Below are positions 27,075 to 35,600 of a stretch of 64,000 bases of DNA, piece by piece; position 1 is the first letter of the stretch, and every line of letters starts with the position of its first letter. The stretch is from Acinetobacter lwoffii. GTDB taxonomy: Bacteria > Pseudomonadota > Gammaproteobacteria > Pseudomonadales > Moraxellaceae. The notes under the pieces were generated by a model. It was not told the DNA's origin, made no database searches, and saw nothing but the letters and a program-made list of their open reading frames with translations. The stretch spans positions 1,054,001 to 1,118,000 of the forward strand of contig NZ_CP077369.1 of assembly GCF_019048525.1 (NCBI RefSeq), in the 5' to 3' direction. Both the position numbers and the translations under genes were made by a program.

Positions 27075-28219
27075 GTCGGCTCAATCAGATTAAAAGCAGT
27101 AGAACGAAAAAGAGTATAACAAATTCAAAGCCCATTGCCGAAGTCACATCTGCTCAATCTTTTACATCGATAAACGAACAGACGCAAAATTCCTATTTTT
27201 TTAGCCAGATCGGCAATCTACGCTATTTGCTGGAACTGTTTGCTGGCGGCAATATTCTGGCCATGATTCTGGCGCTTGCAGAAGCGCAATCCTGGCAGGC
27301 TTTGAATGGAATGCACCTGCTGCAATATATCCTGTATATCAACTGGGTACTGTTATGTTTTGCAGCACTGGTCGAGCTGTTCCATCAAGCCTTTCAACGT
27401 ATGGGAATCAAACTGGCTTTGATTTCTGGATTTCTGCTGTTACAGGCAATTGTACTGCTCACTACGGTGAACCTGAATATCTTGATATATTTTGGACAGA
27501 ATTTTAATTTTCAGGATTTAAACCTGGCGATTGCGCTGGATCGGGTCGGACTCCATTTAAGTCTGGGAATTTTGCTGGGAACTTTCTGTTTTCGCTATCT
27601 TTATTTGCGTGAGCAATGGGAGCAGCAGCAGCATAGTGAGTTGAATGCTAGGATTCAGGCCATGCAGGCACGGATTCAGCCGCATTTTTTGTTTAACAGC
27701 ATGAACAGTGTGATCAGCCTGATCAGTATCAATCCGGATAAAGCCGAGCACATGCTGCTGAATTTGTCACGGTTATTTCGTGCCAGTTTTCAGGAATTAA
27801 AACTGGTCAGCCTGCAGGAGGAAATTGATCTGTGCCAGCGCTATCTGGAGATTGAGCAGATCCGTCTAGGTGAGCGTTTGCAGGTCGAATGGAAGTTAGA
27901 AAACAAAGACTTATACTCACAAGTTCAAATTCCATTATTAACTTTACAACCCTTGCTAGAAAATAGTATTTTCCATGGAGTTGAAAAAATTCTTACAAAG
28001 AGTACCATAAGCATATTGGTTGAAATATTGCAAAATCAAATTAATATCATCATAACGAACCCTTATGCACAGGATAATAAAACTTTAAAAAAGGGACATG
28101 GTATTGCAATAGAAAATGTCAGACAGCGTCTGCAAGCTTATTATGGACCCAGTGTGACTTTTCAAACCTTTGCCGGCGAAGGGATGTTTACGACGGTAGT
28201 GCGATATCAATATAAATAA
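27065..28219 (+). CDS. algZ: LytS-type sensor histidine kinase AlgZ/FimS
   Basis: A 384-residue membrane kinase. There are about four membrane helices between residues 53 and 180. A His_kinase domain follows with the phosphoacceptor H207 in [13 protein letters not shown], an N-box [11 protein letters not shown] and a G-box [13 protein letters not shown]. In Pseudomonas AlgZ/FimS controls AlgR, and the gene order argH-algZ-algR-hemC-hemD is the same here. The ATG at 27065 has AGAGGA eight bases upstream; no other ATG, GTG or TTG fits before the first helix. This makes the two divergent coding regions overlap at their 5' ends. Confidence 0.87.
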   Translation: MWSCRLNQIKSSRTKKSITNSKPIAEVTSAQSFTSINEQTQNSYFFSQIGNLRYLLELFAGGNILAMILALAEAQSWQALNGMHLLQYILYINWVLLCFAALVELFHQAFQRMGIKLALISGFLLLQAIVLLTTVNLNILIYFGQNFNFQDLNLAIALDRVGLHLSLGILLGTFCFRYLYLREQWEQQQHSELNARIQAMQARIQPHFLFNSMNSVISLISINPDKAEHMLLNLSRLFRASFQELKLVSLQEEIDLCQRYLEIEQIRLGERLQVEWKLENKDLYSQVQIPLLTLQPLLENSIFHGVEKILTKSTISILVEILQNQINIIITNPYAQDNKTLKKGHGIAIENVRQRLQAYYGPSVTFQTFAGEGMFTTVVRYQYK

Positions 28220-28288
28220 AAATAAATCAAAGAAATCGCAGTTAGCTTTATCATTCATCTGATGATGTTAACTGGGTAAGGAGGAGAA

Positions 28289-29029
28289 ATGGACATCCTG
28301 ATTTGTGATGATGAGCCTTTGGCCGTCGAGCGTTTATCACGTTTGGTCTCTCAACTGGGGCATGATGTGGTGGCGACAGCAAGCCATGGTCGTCAAGCGA
28401 TTGATCTGGCTCACCAATACGAACCCGATGTCATCCTATTAGATATTCAAATGCCTGAAATGAATGGACTGGCTTGTGCGCAACATTTGCGTCAACTGGA
28501 TCCAATGCCGGCCATTGTCTTTTGTACGGCCTATGACCAACATGCGCTGGATGCATTTAAATCAAATGCCGAAGGCTACTTGCTTAAACCGGTGATGCAA
28601 CAGGAATTGGCACAGGTTTTAGAGCACTTAACTAAACTTACCCAAGCTCAAATGAGCCAACTAAAACAAAAAGAAAATATGGACGAAATCAATATCAGCC
28701 GCCAGCAGATTGCGGCAAAGACCTATCGTGGTGTCGAATTGGTGCCAGTTGAAAATATCTATTATTTTCTGGCGGATCAGAAATATGTCACTGTGCGTCA
28801 TAAAAACGGTAGTGTATTGATTGATGAAACCTTAAAGGAGTTAGAGCAGGAGTTTGGGAACCAGTTTATCCGGATTCATCGTAATGCCTTGATCTCGGTG
28901 CATTATCTGGATGGTCTGGAAGTGGTGAGTTCTGGTCAGTATCAGGTACGTTGTCGTGAGCTGGACGATCGTTTGGCGGTTAGTCGGCGACATTTACCGT
29001 TTTTACGAGATCGGATTCAAAAGCTTTAG
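28289..29029 (+). CDS. algR: LytTR response regulator AlgR
   Basis: A 246-residue response regulator. The receiver domain has acidic D7/D8, phosphoacceptor D52 (ILLDIQMPEMNG), T80 and K100. The C-terminal LytTR DNA-binding domain spans about residues 140-246 (VENIYYFLADQKYVTVRHK, IRIHRNALISVHYL). It is the partner of AlgZ. In Pseudomonas AlgR controls type IV pili and alginate; pilus or surface functions would be a reasonable guess here, unproven. A near-perfect AAGGAGGAG ribosome binding site supports the start. Confidence 0.92.
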   Translation: MDILICDDEPLAVERLSRLVSQLGHDVVATASHGRQAIDLAHQYEPDVILLDIQMPEMNGLACAQHLRQLDPMPAIVFCTAYDQHALDAFKSNAEGYLLKPVMQQELAQVLEHLTKLTQAQMSQLKQKENMDEINISRQQIAAKTYRGVELVPVENIYYFLADQKYVTVRHKNGSVLIDETLKELEQEFGNQFIRIHRNALISVHYLDGLEVVSSGQYQVRCRELDDRLAVSRRHLPFLRDRIQKL

Positions 29030-29137
29030 CAGGGGATGAATGAGAGCATTGAGTTGAAACTTGTATAAATTCACTTGCATTTTCAAGTGAGCAGGTTAAG
29101 TTTAGACTATTGTTCTCATTTACTGTTATTGAAATTT

Positions 29138-30061
29138 ATGAAGACCCTAAAAATTGCAACTCGACAAAGTCCACTTGCGCTTTGGCAAGCGGAACACATC
29201 CGTGCGCGCCTACAAGATTTGCACGCTGGTTTGCAGGTCGAGTTAGTCACTTTTGTTACACAGGGCGATAAAATTCTAGATACACCACTGGCTAAAATTG
29301 GTGGAAAAGGACTGTTTGTAAAAGAATTGGAAGCCGCTTTACTGGATGGTCGTGCAGATCTGGCTGTGCATTCCATGAAAGATGTCCCGATGGCCTTGCC
29401 CGAAGGTCTGAGTCTGGCAGTGATCTGTGAACGTGAAGATCCCTTAGATGCCTTTGTGTCGAATACCTACACTAGTTTTGAAGAATTGCCACAAGGCGCC
29501 AAAGTCGGAACCTCAAGCTTGCGCCGTAAAACCCAGATTTTAAAACAGCGTCCAGATCTGGACATTATCGATTTACGCGGTAATGTCGGCACACGTTTAT
29601 CTAAACTGGATGCAGGCCAGTATGATGCGATTATTCTGGCCAGTGCCGGTTTAAAACGCTTGGGTCTGGCAGAACGTATTCGTCATACTCTGACGCCTGA
29701 AGTCAGTCTGCCGGCCGTGGGTCAAGGGGCATTGGGACTGGAATGCCGTACTCATGATCAGACGGTGCTGGACGTGATTCAGCCACTCCTGCATGCGGAT
29801 ACAGATGCGTGTGTACGTGCCGAACGTGCCTTTAATGCCTATCTAGAAGGCGGATGTCAGGTGCCGATTGCTGGTTATGCCACGCTCAAAGAGGGTGTGA
29901 TTTCAATCGAAGGTCGTGTGGGCAGTGTCGATGGAACAGTTTTGCTCCGGGCACAGCATACTGGCAAAATGGCAGCTGCGGAGCAATTGGGTGTAGAGCT
30001 GGCAAAAGACCTGCTTGATCAAGGTGCTGGCGAGTTGCTGAAAGCACTCTATTCACACTGA
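29138..30061 (+). CDS. hemC: porphobilinogen deaminase HemC
   Basis: HemC joins four porphobilinogen units into hydroxymethylbilane in heme synthesis. The 307-residue protein has [14 protein letters not shown] at the start, [14 protein letters not shown], and the cysteine that carries the dipyrromethane cofactor at C240 ([13 protein letters not shown]). The frame extends up to 29075, but the ATG at 29138 matches the family start [10 protein letters not shown]. Its stop overlaps the hemD start by one base (TGATG). Confidence 0.96.
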   Translation: MKTLKIATRQSPLALWQAEHIRARLQDLHAGLQVELVTFVTQGDKILDTPLAKIGGKGLFVKELEAALLDGRADLAVHSMKDVPMALPEGLSLAVICEREDPLDAFVSNTYTSFEELPQGAKVGTSSLRRKTQILKQRPDLDIIDLRGNVGTRLSKLDAGQYDAIILASAGLKRLGLAERIRHTLTPEVSLPAVGQGALGLECRTHDQTVLDVIQPLLHADTDACVRAERAFNAYLEGGCQVPIAGYATLKEGVISIEGRVGSVDGTVLLRAQHTGKMAAAEQLGVELAKDLLDQGAGELLKALYSH

Positions 30062-30840
30062 TGTTATTGATTAATACTCGCCCCAGTGATCGTGCTGCAG
30101 GCTTGACTCAACAGTTACAGGCAGCACAGGTGTCTGTTCTGGAATTGCCCTTGCTCGAACTGCATGCCATGCCTTATTCCGATGAGCTGTCGATTTTGTA
30201 TCAGCAGCTGGAGCAGGCACAGATTATTGTGGTGGTCAGTCCGACGGCCGCTCAGATTGGCATGCAATATTTACAACAGGCGGGTATTAAGCTCTCGGCC
30301 TTGGCGCAGGTGCATTGGGTGTCAGTGGGAAAAGCCACTGAACAGGCACTGGCGAGCTATGGCATTCATAGTCATGTGCCTGAGGTCGAAACTTCGGAAG
30401 GCATGCTGCAATTGCCTGTGTTGAAGCAACTGGCTTCTGGTTCAGGTGTGGCTTTCTGGCGCGGAGAAGGTGGTCGTCAATTTATGATGGATCATTTACG
30501 TGCCAGCAATATTAAAGTTTTAAACTTTATTTTGTACCGGCGGCAATGTCCTAAAACGACGGCAACGATTTTGGCAGAGAATTTGGCGCTGCTTAAGACA
30601 CAGCAGCGTTTTGCAGTGCTAATCACCAGTGAGGCAAGTTGGTTAAACTGGCTGATACTCTTGCAGAGGAATGCGGAGTTTATACAGCAAGCCTGTTATT
30701 TGGTTTTGGGGCCACGTTTGGCCACTATTCTTGGGGAATATCAACAGCAGCATCAGGCAAGTTTTCAATTCGTACAAGTCGATGATTTAGAGGCAAATAC
30801 GATCTTGCAGAAAATGAGGCTGATATTAGGGAACGCATGA
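30061..30840 (+). CDS. hemD: uroporphyrinogen-III synthase HemD
   Basis: HemD closes hydroxymethylbilane into uroporphyrinogen III, inverting ring D. The 259-residue protein has the expected two-domain length and weakly conserved motifs (LINTRPSDRAAGLTQQL, VVVSPTAAQIG, VSVGKATEQAL, AVLITSEASW). The sequence family is diverse, so position matters: it overlaps hemC by one base and the next gene by four (ATGA). Translation of the three genes is therefore coupled. Confidence 0.92.
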   Translation: MLLINTRPSDRAAGLTQQLQAAQVSVLELPLLELHAMPYSDELSILYQQLEQAQIIVVVSPTAAQIGMQYLQQAGIKLSALAQVHWVSVGKATEQALASYGIHSHVPEVETSEGMLQLPVLKQLASGSGVAFWRGEGGRQFMMDHLRASNIKVLNFILYRRQCPKTTATILAENLALLKTQQRFAVLITSEASWLNWLILLQRNAEFIQQACYLVLGPRLATILGEYQQQHQASFQFVQVDDLEANTILQKMRLILGNA

Positions 30841-31676
30841 AGAAACTATTCATTGTAGTGTTCATCTTGAGTATGGCGTGGCTCATCAAGCTTAGCTATG
30901 ACTTTCATGTTCTGAATACAGCACAGACTGAATTCAATCAAAGCATCAATCAGTTACAGCAGCAAAATGCCAATCTCAATGATCAGTTCGTGGCTTTAAA
31001 ACGCCAGATTTCTGCTCAGCAGGAAAGTGCTAGGGCTACTTCAGCAAAAGCGCCAGTAAGTGAAGCGGTAGCTAATGAAACACAGAATGATATTGCCTTA
31101 GTACAGCAACATCTGGATCTGATCGAATTTGCACTGCAACAGCAACAATACGCCACTGCGATTGAGAAATTAAATCAGTTATCCAATGAGCTGGATGATT
31201 ATATTTTAGCGCCTGCCTTGGTCAGTAGTTTGCAGCAAGTAATTGCAAAAGATCAGGACATGCTGAAAAAATTCGTGAACAGCCGATTAGTGCAGCAAAA
31301 TAAAGTAAAAGAAGTTTTGGTGCAGATGGATACTGAAATTGAAAAAGAAATTCGGACACCATATCGTCAGCGTCCAGAAACTCAACGCTCTTTCTGGCAG
31401 CGCTGGGTTCAGATTGAATCCGCAGATCAGCCAAGCATAGTCTTGATGCAACGGCATCTGGTACTGAAAGAGGCCCAATTGCGCTTGCTCATCGCACAAA
31501 ATACCTTGCAAAAAGACCAATCCGTCGCTTTTCAGCAAGCACTGAATGCCGTGATTGAAGTCTTGGAGCAATTGCCGGATGCACAGAGCCAAAAATGGAT
31601 TCAGCAATTGAATCAAATTAAGGCCACCCCGATTACTCCGATTCCATTATTAAACACACGCACCCTAGTGGGCTAA
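30837..31676 (+). CDS. hemX: HemX-like membrane protein
   Basis: A 279-residue protein with a single N-terminal membrane helix (residues 4-20). A coiled-coil follows (about 33-65, NQSINQLQQQNANLNDQFV), then a helical periplasmic domain containing VQQHLDLIEFALQQQQY. This matches HemX (PF04375), whose precise role in heme synthesis is not established; the methyltransferase name sometimes given to it is not supported by the sequence. It overlaps hemD by four bases. Confidence 0.85.
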   Translation: MKKLFIVVFILSMAWLIKLSYDFHVLNTAQTEFNQSINQLQQQNANLNDQFVALKRQISAQQESARATSAKAPVSEAVANETQNDIALVQQHLDLIEFALQQQQYATAIEKLNQLSNELDDYILAPALVSSLQQVIAKDQDMLKKFVNSRLVQQNKVKEVLVQMDTEIEKEIRTPYRQRPETQRSFWQRWVQIESADQPSIVLMQRHLVLKEAQLRLLIAQNTLQKDQSVAFQQALNAVIEVLEQLPDAQSQKWIQQLNQIKATPITPIPLLNTRTLVG

Positions 31677-31682
31677 TTGCTT

Positions 31683-32876
31683 ATGAAACAGATTCTGCTG
31701 GCCTATTTATTTGTCTGCTTACTTGGCATTGCGGTGCTGAGTATCCTGAGTTATGGACATGGGGCTGGCTATGTCTATCTGTATTGGCGCGAGTGGCAGT
31801 TACAAACCACCCTCTGGTTTTTGGCCGCATCCTTGGTCAGTGTAAGTTTTTTGATGCATTGCATCTGGTATGCGATCAAGCAGTATCGCAGCCGTGAACA
31901 GCGTAAAACTGAAACAGTCTTTAGTTTTTCCCGCTTGCACCCTTATGAACAATTGGCAGTCATCTGGTTATTAAACGCTGCTCAGGATCAGCGGGATTTT
32001 ATTCAGCAGTCTTTCACCAAGTCGGGTTTACTCAAGCATATTATTGATGCACGTTTATCTTGGGGACAACAGCAATATACCCATGCATTAACTGCTTTAA
32101 ACCAATCCAATCCCATGGCATTTGAATTGGCAGAATTGCAACGGATTGAAATTTATTTATCACAACAGCAAGGTGAACAAGCACTTACCCATTTGGAGTT
32201 TTTAAATCAGCATGAATTATCACCTTGGTTAATGCAGGTTAAAACAGCCTATGAGCAGCGCCTTGTTGCATTATGGGGAGTATTTGCCATGCAGTTTCCC
32301 TGGTTATATTTACGCTCGACTCAATATGGGCATTTAGACCAAGAAGTAAAAAAATCATGGCTGGAACAATTATTACTGGCCTATGACCAAGCCACACAGG
32401 ACGATTTATTTTATTTACAGCAACGTTATTTAGATTTAAAACCTCAGATATTTGATCGTGACTATTCGGTCAAATTATTATGGTTGAAATTATTATTTAG
32501 AATGCCAGAAATGAGTGCCGAGCATGAAGTGCTTGCGATTCATTTAATGGAACAGCAATTTAATCAGGATGTCTTTTATTTGTGGTTCCAGCAACAGTTA
32601 TTGCGGCAAAATCCAGATTATGATGCGATTGCACAACAGATTTCGCACTGGGAAGCCAAATATCCGGCATTACCGATTTTAAGCTTTGCGAAATGGCATG
32701 TGTTGCAAGCTACAGGCTATACAGATCAAGCTCAGCAATTGCTCGACTTATATCCGGATGATATCCGGATGAGTTATTTAAGAATTAAAGCTGCCTTACA
32801 AGATCGGGAGGACTTGCTACAGCAGTTAAATGCAGTATTTGAATCGAATGTAAACTTTATAGAAATTAAGACTTGA
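31683..32876 (+). CDS. hemY: HemY-like membrane protein
   Basis: A 397-residue protein with two N-terminal membrane helices (about 4-25 and 40-62), then TPR-like helical repeats (LHPYEQLAVIWLLNAAQDQ, PILSFAKWHVLQATGYTDQ). This is the proteobacterial HemY of heme operons, not the Gram-positive oxidase of the same name. A TTG two codons upstream, right after the hemX stop, is possible; the ATG at 31683 is preferred. No SD of strength is present, suggesting coupling to hemX. Confidence 0.88.
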   Translation: MKQILLAYLFVCLLGIAVLSILSYGHGAGYVYLYWREWQLQTTLWFLAASLVSVSFLMHCIWYAIKQYRSREQRKTETVFSFSRLHPYEQLAVIWLLNAAQDQRDFIQQSFTKSGLLKHIIDARLSWGQQQYTHALTALNQSNPMAFELAELQRIEIYLSQQQGEQALTHLEFLNQHELSPWLMQVKTAYEQRLVALWGVFAMQFPWLYLRSTQYGHLDQEVKKSWLEQLLLAYDQATQDDLFYLQQRYLDLKPQIFDRDYSVKLLWLKLLFRMPEMSAEHEVLAIHLMEQQFNQDVFYLWFQQQLLRQNPDYDAIAQQISHWEAKYPALPILSFAKWHVLQATGYTDQAQQLLDLYPDDIRMSYLRIKAALQDREDLLQQLNAVFESNVNFIEIKT

Positions 32877-32884
32877 GAATAATG

Positions 32885-33313
32885 ATGTCAGAATTAAAAC
32901 AATATCCAGTTATTTATGAACAAACAGTTGCATGGGGCGATATGGATGCCTTTGGACATGTCAATAATGCCATGTATTACCGTTATGTCGAAAGTGCACG
33001 TCTAGCTTATTTAACCCAATTAGAAATTCTCACTGAATCGGTATCTACCGTAGTGGCATCCAATCAGTGCCGTTATTTAAAACCCGTGGTTTTTCCTGAT
33101 CATTTAAAAGTGGCAGCACGTATTGAAGAAATTCGAAATAGTGCAGTTAGAATGCAATATCTATTATGGAGTGAAAAACAGCAAAGTATTGTTGCTACTT
33201 CAGAAGCAGTGATTGTCTGTGTCGATAAAAAGACCATGCAGAAAACAGAAATTCCGGAACATATTCGCGAAAAAATCAAAGCACTTGAATTAAGCGTTCA
33301 ACATGAAATTTAA
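32885..33313 (+). CDS. acyl-CoA thioesterase, 4HBT/YbgC-type hot-dog
   Basis: A 142-residue single hot-dog protein with WGDMDAFGHVNNAMYYRY, in which the aspartate is the expected catalytic residue, and a RLAYL helix after it. It probably hydrolyses short acyl-CoA esters; the substrate is unknown. The frame extends to 32873, overlapping hemY. A GAG seven bases before the ATG at 32885 favours this start over the adjacent ATG at 32882. It is the last gene of the algZR-hem run. Confidence 0.82.
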   Translation: MSELKQYPVIYEQTVAWGDMDAFGHVNNAMYYRYVESARLAYLTQLEILTESVSTVVASNQCRYLKPVVFPDHLKVAARIEEIRNSAVRMQYLLWSEKQQSIVATSEAVIVCVDKKTMQKTEIPEHIREKIKALELSVQHEI

Positions 33314-33457
33314 AAATGAATGAAGCATTTTATTTTGTAATTTTTTTTAAACTTTATTGTTATTGCTTTAAGGTTTTATATTGAATGTTTTATTTAATAT
33401 AAATATGATGGGTCTATTATTTAATAAAATGAATAATATTATTTTTCGGAGAGCATT

Positions 33458-33781
33458 ATGCCAGATATTACGCATTTATCAGTAGAAGAGTTAAAACGTT
33501 TACAAGCAGAAGCAGAATCGCTGATTGCTTCAAAAAAAGATCAAGAAATTGAAGACGCTTATCAGCAAATCTTGGCAGTTGCTGAGAAAGTGGGTATGAC
33601 GGTTGAACAGTTACTTGAATTTGGTGCATCTAAGCGTAAGAAATCGTCACGTAAGTCGGTTGAACCGCGTTACCGTAGCAAAAGCAATCCGGACGATACC
33701 TGGACTGGCCGTGGTAAACAGCCGCGCTGGTTGGTGGCTGAATTGGAAAAAGGCGCAAAGCTGGACGATTTCCTGATCTAA
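33458..33781 (+). CDS. H-NS-like nucleoid protein
   Basis: A 107-residue protein with an N-terminal oligomerisation coiled-coil (about 5-55, LSVEELKRLQAEAESLIASK) and a C-terminal DNA-binding motif YRSKSNPDDTWTGRGKQPRWL, the H-NS core where the GRG hook enters the minor groove of AT-rich DNA. It likely silences AT-rich, transferred genes. CGGAGAG precedes the ATG. The 144-bp upstream region is very AT-rich, consistent with autoregulation (inference). A terminator follows. Confidence 0.9.
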   Translation: MPDITHLSVEELKRLQAEAESLIASKKDQEIEDAYQQILAVAEKVGMTVEQLLEFGASKRKKSSRKSVEPRYRSKSNPDDTWTGRGKQPRWLVAELEKGAKLDDFLI

Positions 33782-33833
33782 GCCTTCATTTGATCTGGTC
33801 ATTAGGCTGTCATACAGACAGTCTATGATCATT

Positions 33834-33861
33834 AAACCAAGCATACCTGCTTGGTTTTTTT
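33834..33861 (+). terminator. intrinsic terminator of the H-NS gene
   Basis: A 9-bp stem AAACCAAGC / GCTTGGTTT followed by T residues. Confidence 0.85.
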
Positions 33862-33964
33862 ATATCTATGAATTGGCGTTGGCAGAAAAGTGTGCATAAT
33901 GTGTGGGTATAAGGGGAAAATTATAAATGGGGGATTTGGACTTGAGCGATTGGTCGTGGTGGGG

Positions 33965-34708
33965 ATGAGCAGTAAACCGAAAACTTTAAGATGGTTGATC
34001 CTTGCTCTTGTTGCATTTTTTATTTTTGTCGTATTACAAGTGCCAGCAGCCTGGTTAATTTCAAAATTTTATAAAAATAACCAGACGTTGCATAATGTAA
34101 ACGGAAATATCTGGCAGGGAAGTGCGGACTGGAAAAAAGGCAATCTTCGGGGCAGTCTGAACTGGAAAGTACGGCCGCTGGATTTGCTGTTGCTGCGAGT
34201 TGGAGCACATATGGATTTGCATAGTGGCAATACCCAGCTTTCCGGGATCATGGCCTATGGTCTGAATAAATCTTTAATTGTCAAAAATCTTGAAGGGCAG
34301 GTCGCGCCTGAAACCTTAAAAAAAGTTGCAGACTGGCAATGGCCGAGTACTGCGATTCAGTTTAAAGATCTGGATTTTAAATATAAAAAAGATCAGGGCT
34401 TTAGTCAGGTGGCCGGGCAAATGCAATGGGTGGGTGGTGAGCTGATTTATACCTTTGCCCAGCGTCAGGAACGCATGAATGTACCCGCCATGACTGGACA
34501 ACTCGCAGATGAAAGCGGACAGCTGTTAATTGGTGTTCGGGATAGTCGCGATCAACGTATGCTGAATATCAAGCTTGATCCGAGTCTGATGCTGGATATC
34601 CAGCTCACCCAACGCTTTTTAATGAATGCGCCTTCCTATGAAGGTAAAGCCGGATTAGATACCTATGTGATCAGTACCCGCCAACCCTTAATGGGAGGCT
34701 TGAATTGA
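33965..34708 (+). CDS. gspN: type II secretion system protein GspN
   Basis: GspN is an inner-membrane component of some type II secretion systems; its exact role is not clear. The 247-residue protein has one N-terminal membrane helix (about 10-30) and a periplasmic domain with NVNGNIWQGSADW and LRGSLNWKVRPLDLL, both typical. The frame extends to a GTG at 33890, but the ATG at 33965 fits the family start before the helix. It overlaps gspC by one base (TGATG). Confidence 0.82.
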   Translation: MSSKPKTLRWLILALVAFFIFVVLQVPAAWLISKFYKNNQTLHNVNGNIWQGSADWKKGNLRGSLNWKVRPLDLLLLRVGAHMDLHSGNTQLSGIMAYGLNKSLIVKNLEGQVAPETLKKVADWQWPSTAIQFKDLDFKYKKDQGFSQVAGQMQWVGGELIYTFAQRQERMNVPAMTGQLADESGQLLIGVRDSRDQRMLNIKLDPSLMLDIQLTQRFLMNAPSYEGKAGLDTYVISTRQPLMGGLN

Positions 34709-35562
34709 TGACAGTTTCTCTGAATGATTTAAAAAATATTGAACTGAAACAGCTCAATCGTGCTGCACCTGTGGTTTTGTTACTGCTCATCCTGTATCTA
34801 TGCTGGAAGCTGGCGGCTTTGTTCTGGTTGCTGATAGCTCCACCCCAGGCCATGCAGCTGGATCGGGTTGAACTGGGTTCGCAACAGCCGCAAATTCCGA
34901 ATATCGGTGCATTTTCGCTGTTTCAGGCAGTTGGGCAGTCTGCGGGTGTGGTTGAAACCGCCAATATCATTTTACAAGGGGTGATGGTCGCCAGTCCAAG
35001 TTATAACTCTTCTGCGGTACTGAAAATCAATGATCAGGTCGATCGTTACCGTGTCGGGGAAATGTTGGCCAATAGCGGTTTTGAGTTGGCTGAAGTGCAT
35101 TGGGATCGGGTTATTTTGCGTCGATCCACAGGTGCTACTCAGGAAATCTTATTCAAAGGTCTGGAAAATGGCTTGAATCAGCCGATTGTGCCGGAAACAT
35201 CAGCATCTTCAAGTTCAATGCCTGCTATGCCTTCTAATAGTGGTATGCCTGAGCAGCCTTCGCCACAGAATGAAATTGGTCGGGCCATCCAGCAGATGCA
35301 GGAAAACAAAGACCAGTATTTACAGAATATGGGGGTGAGTGCAGCAGATGGTAGTTATGAAGTGACTTCACGGACGCCGGCTGCACTGCGTAATCGCCTG
35401 GGTTTAAGACCGGGCGACCGGATTTTGTCTTTAAATGGCCAGACGCTGAGCCAGGGACAGACCGAAGCACAATTACTGGAACAGGCCCGACGTGAAGGTC
35501 AGGTCAAACTCGAAATAAAACGTGGTGATCAGGTGATGACCATACAACAAGATTTGAAGTGA
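34708..35562 (+). CDS. gspC: type II secretion system protein GspC
   Basis: GspC links the inner-membrane platform to the GspD secretin. The 284-residue protein has a short cytoplasmic tail, one membrane helix (about 20-43), a periplasmic homology region (FSLFQAVG ... VMVASPSYNSSAVLKIND), a Pro/Ser-rich linker and a C-terminal PDZ domain (LGLRPGDRILSLNG). A TTG one codon up is possible; the ATG at 34708 has GGGAGG about nine bases upstream and is coupled to the gspN stop. gspD follows after 38 bases. Confidence 0.9.
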   Translation: MTVSLNDLKNIELKQLNRAAPVVLLLLILYLCWKLAALFWLLIAPPQAMQLDRVELGSQQPQIPNIGAFSLFQAVGQSAGVVETANIILQGVMVASPSYNSSAVLKINDQVDRYRVGEMLANSGFELAEVHWDRVILRRSTGATQEILFKGLENGLNQPIVPETSASSSSMPAMPSNSGMPEQPSPQNEIGRAIQQMQENKDQYLQNMGVSAADGSYEVTSRTPAALRNRLGLRPGDRILSLNGQTLSQGQTEAQLLEQARREGQVKLEIKRGDQVMTIQQDLK

Positions 35563-35600
35563 TGTGTCATCACGCATAGGGTTAGGAAACACGAAAGTTT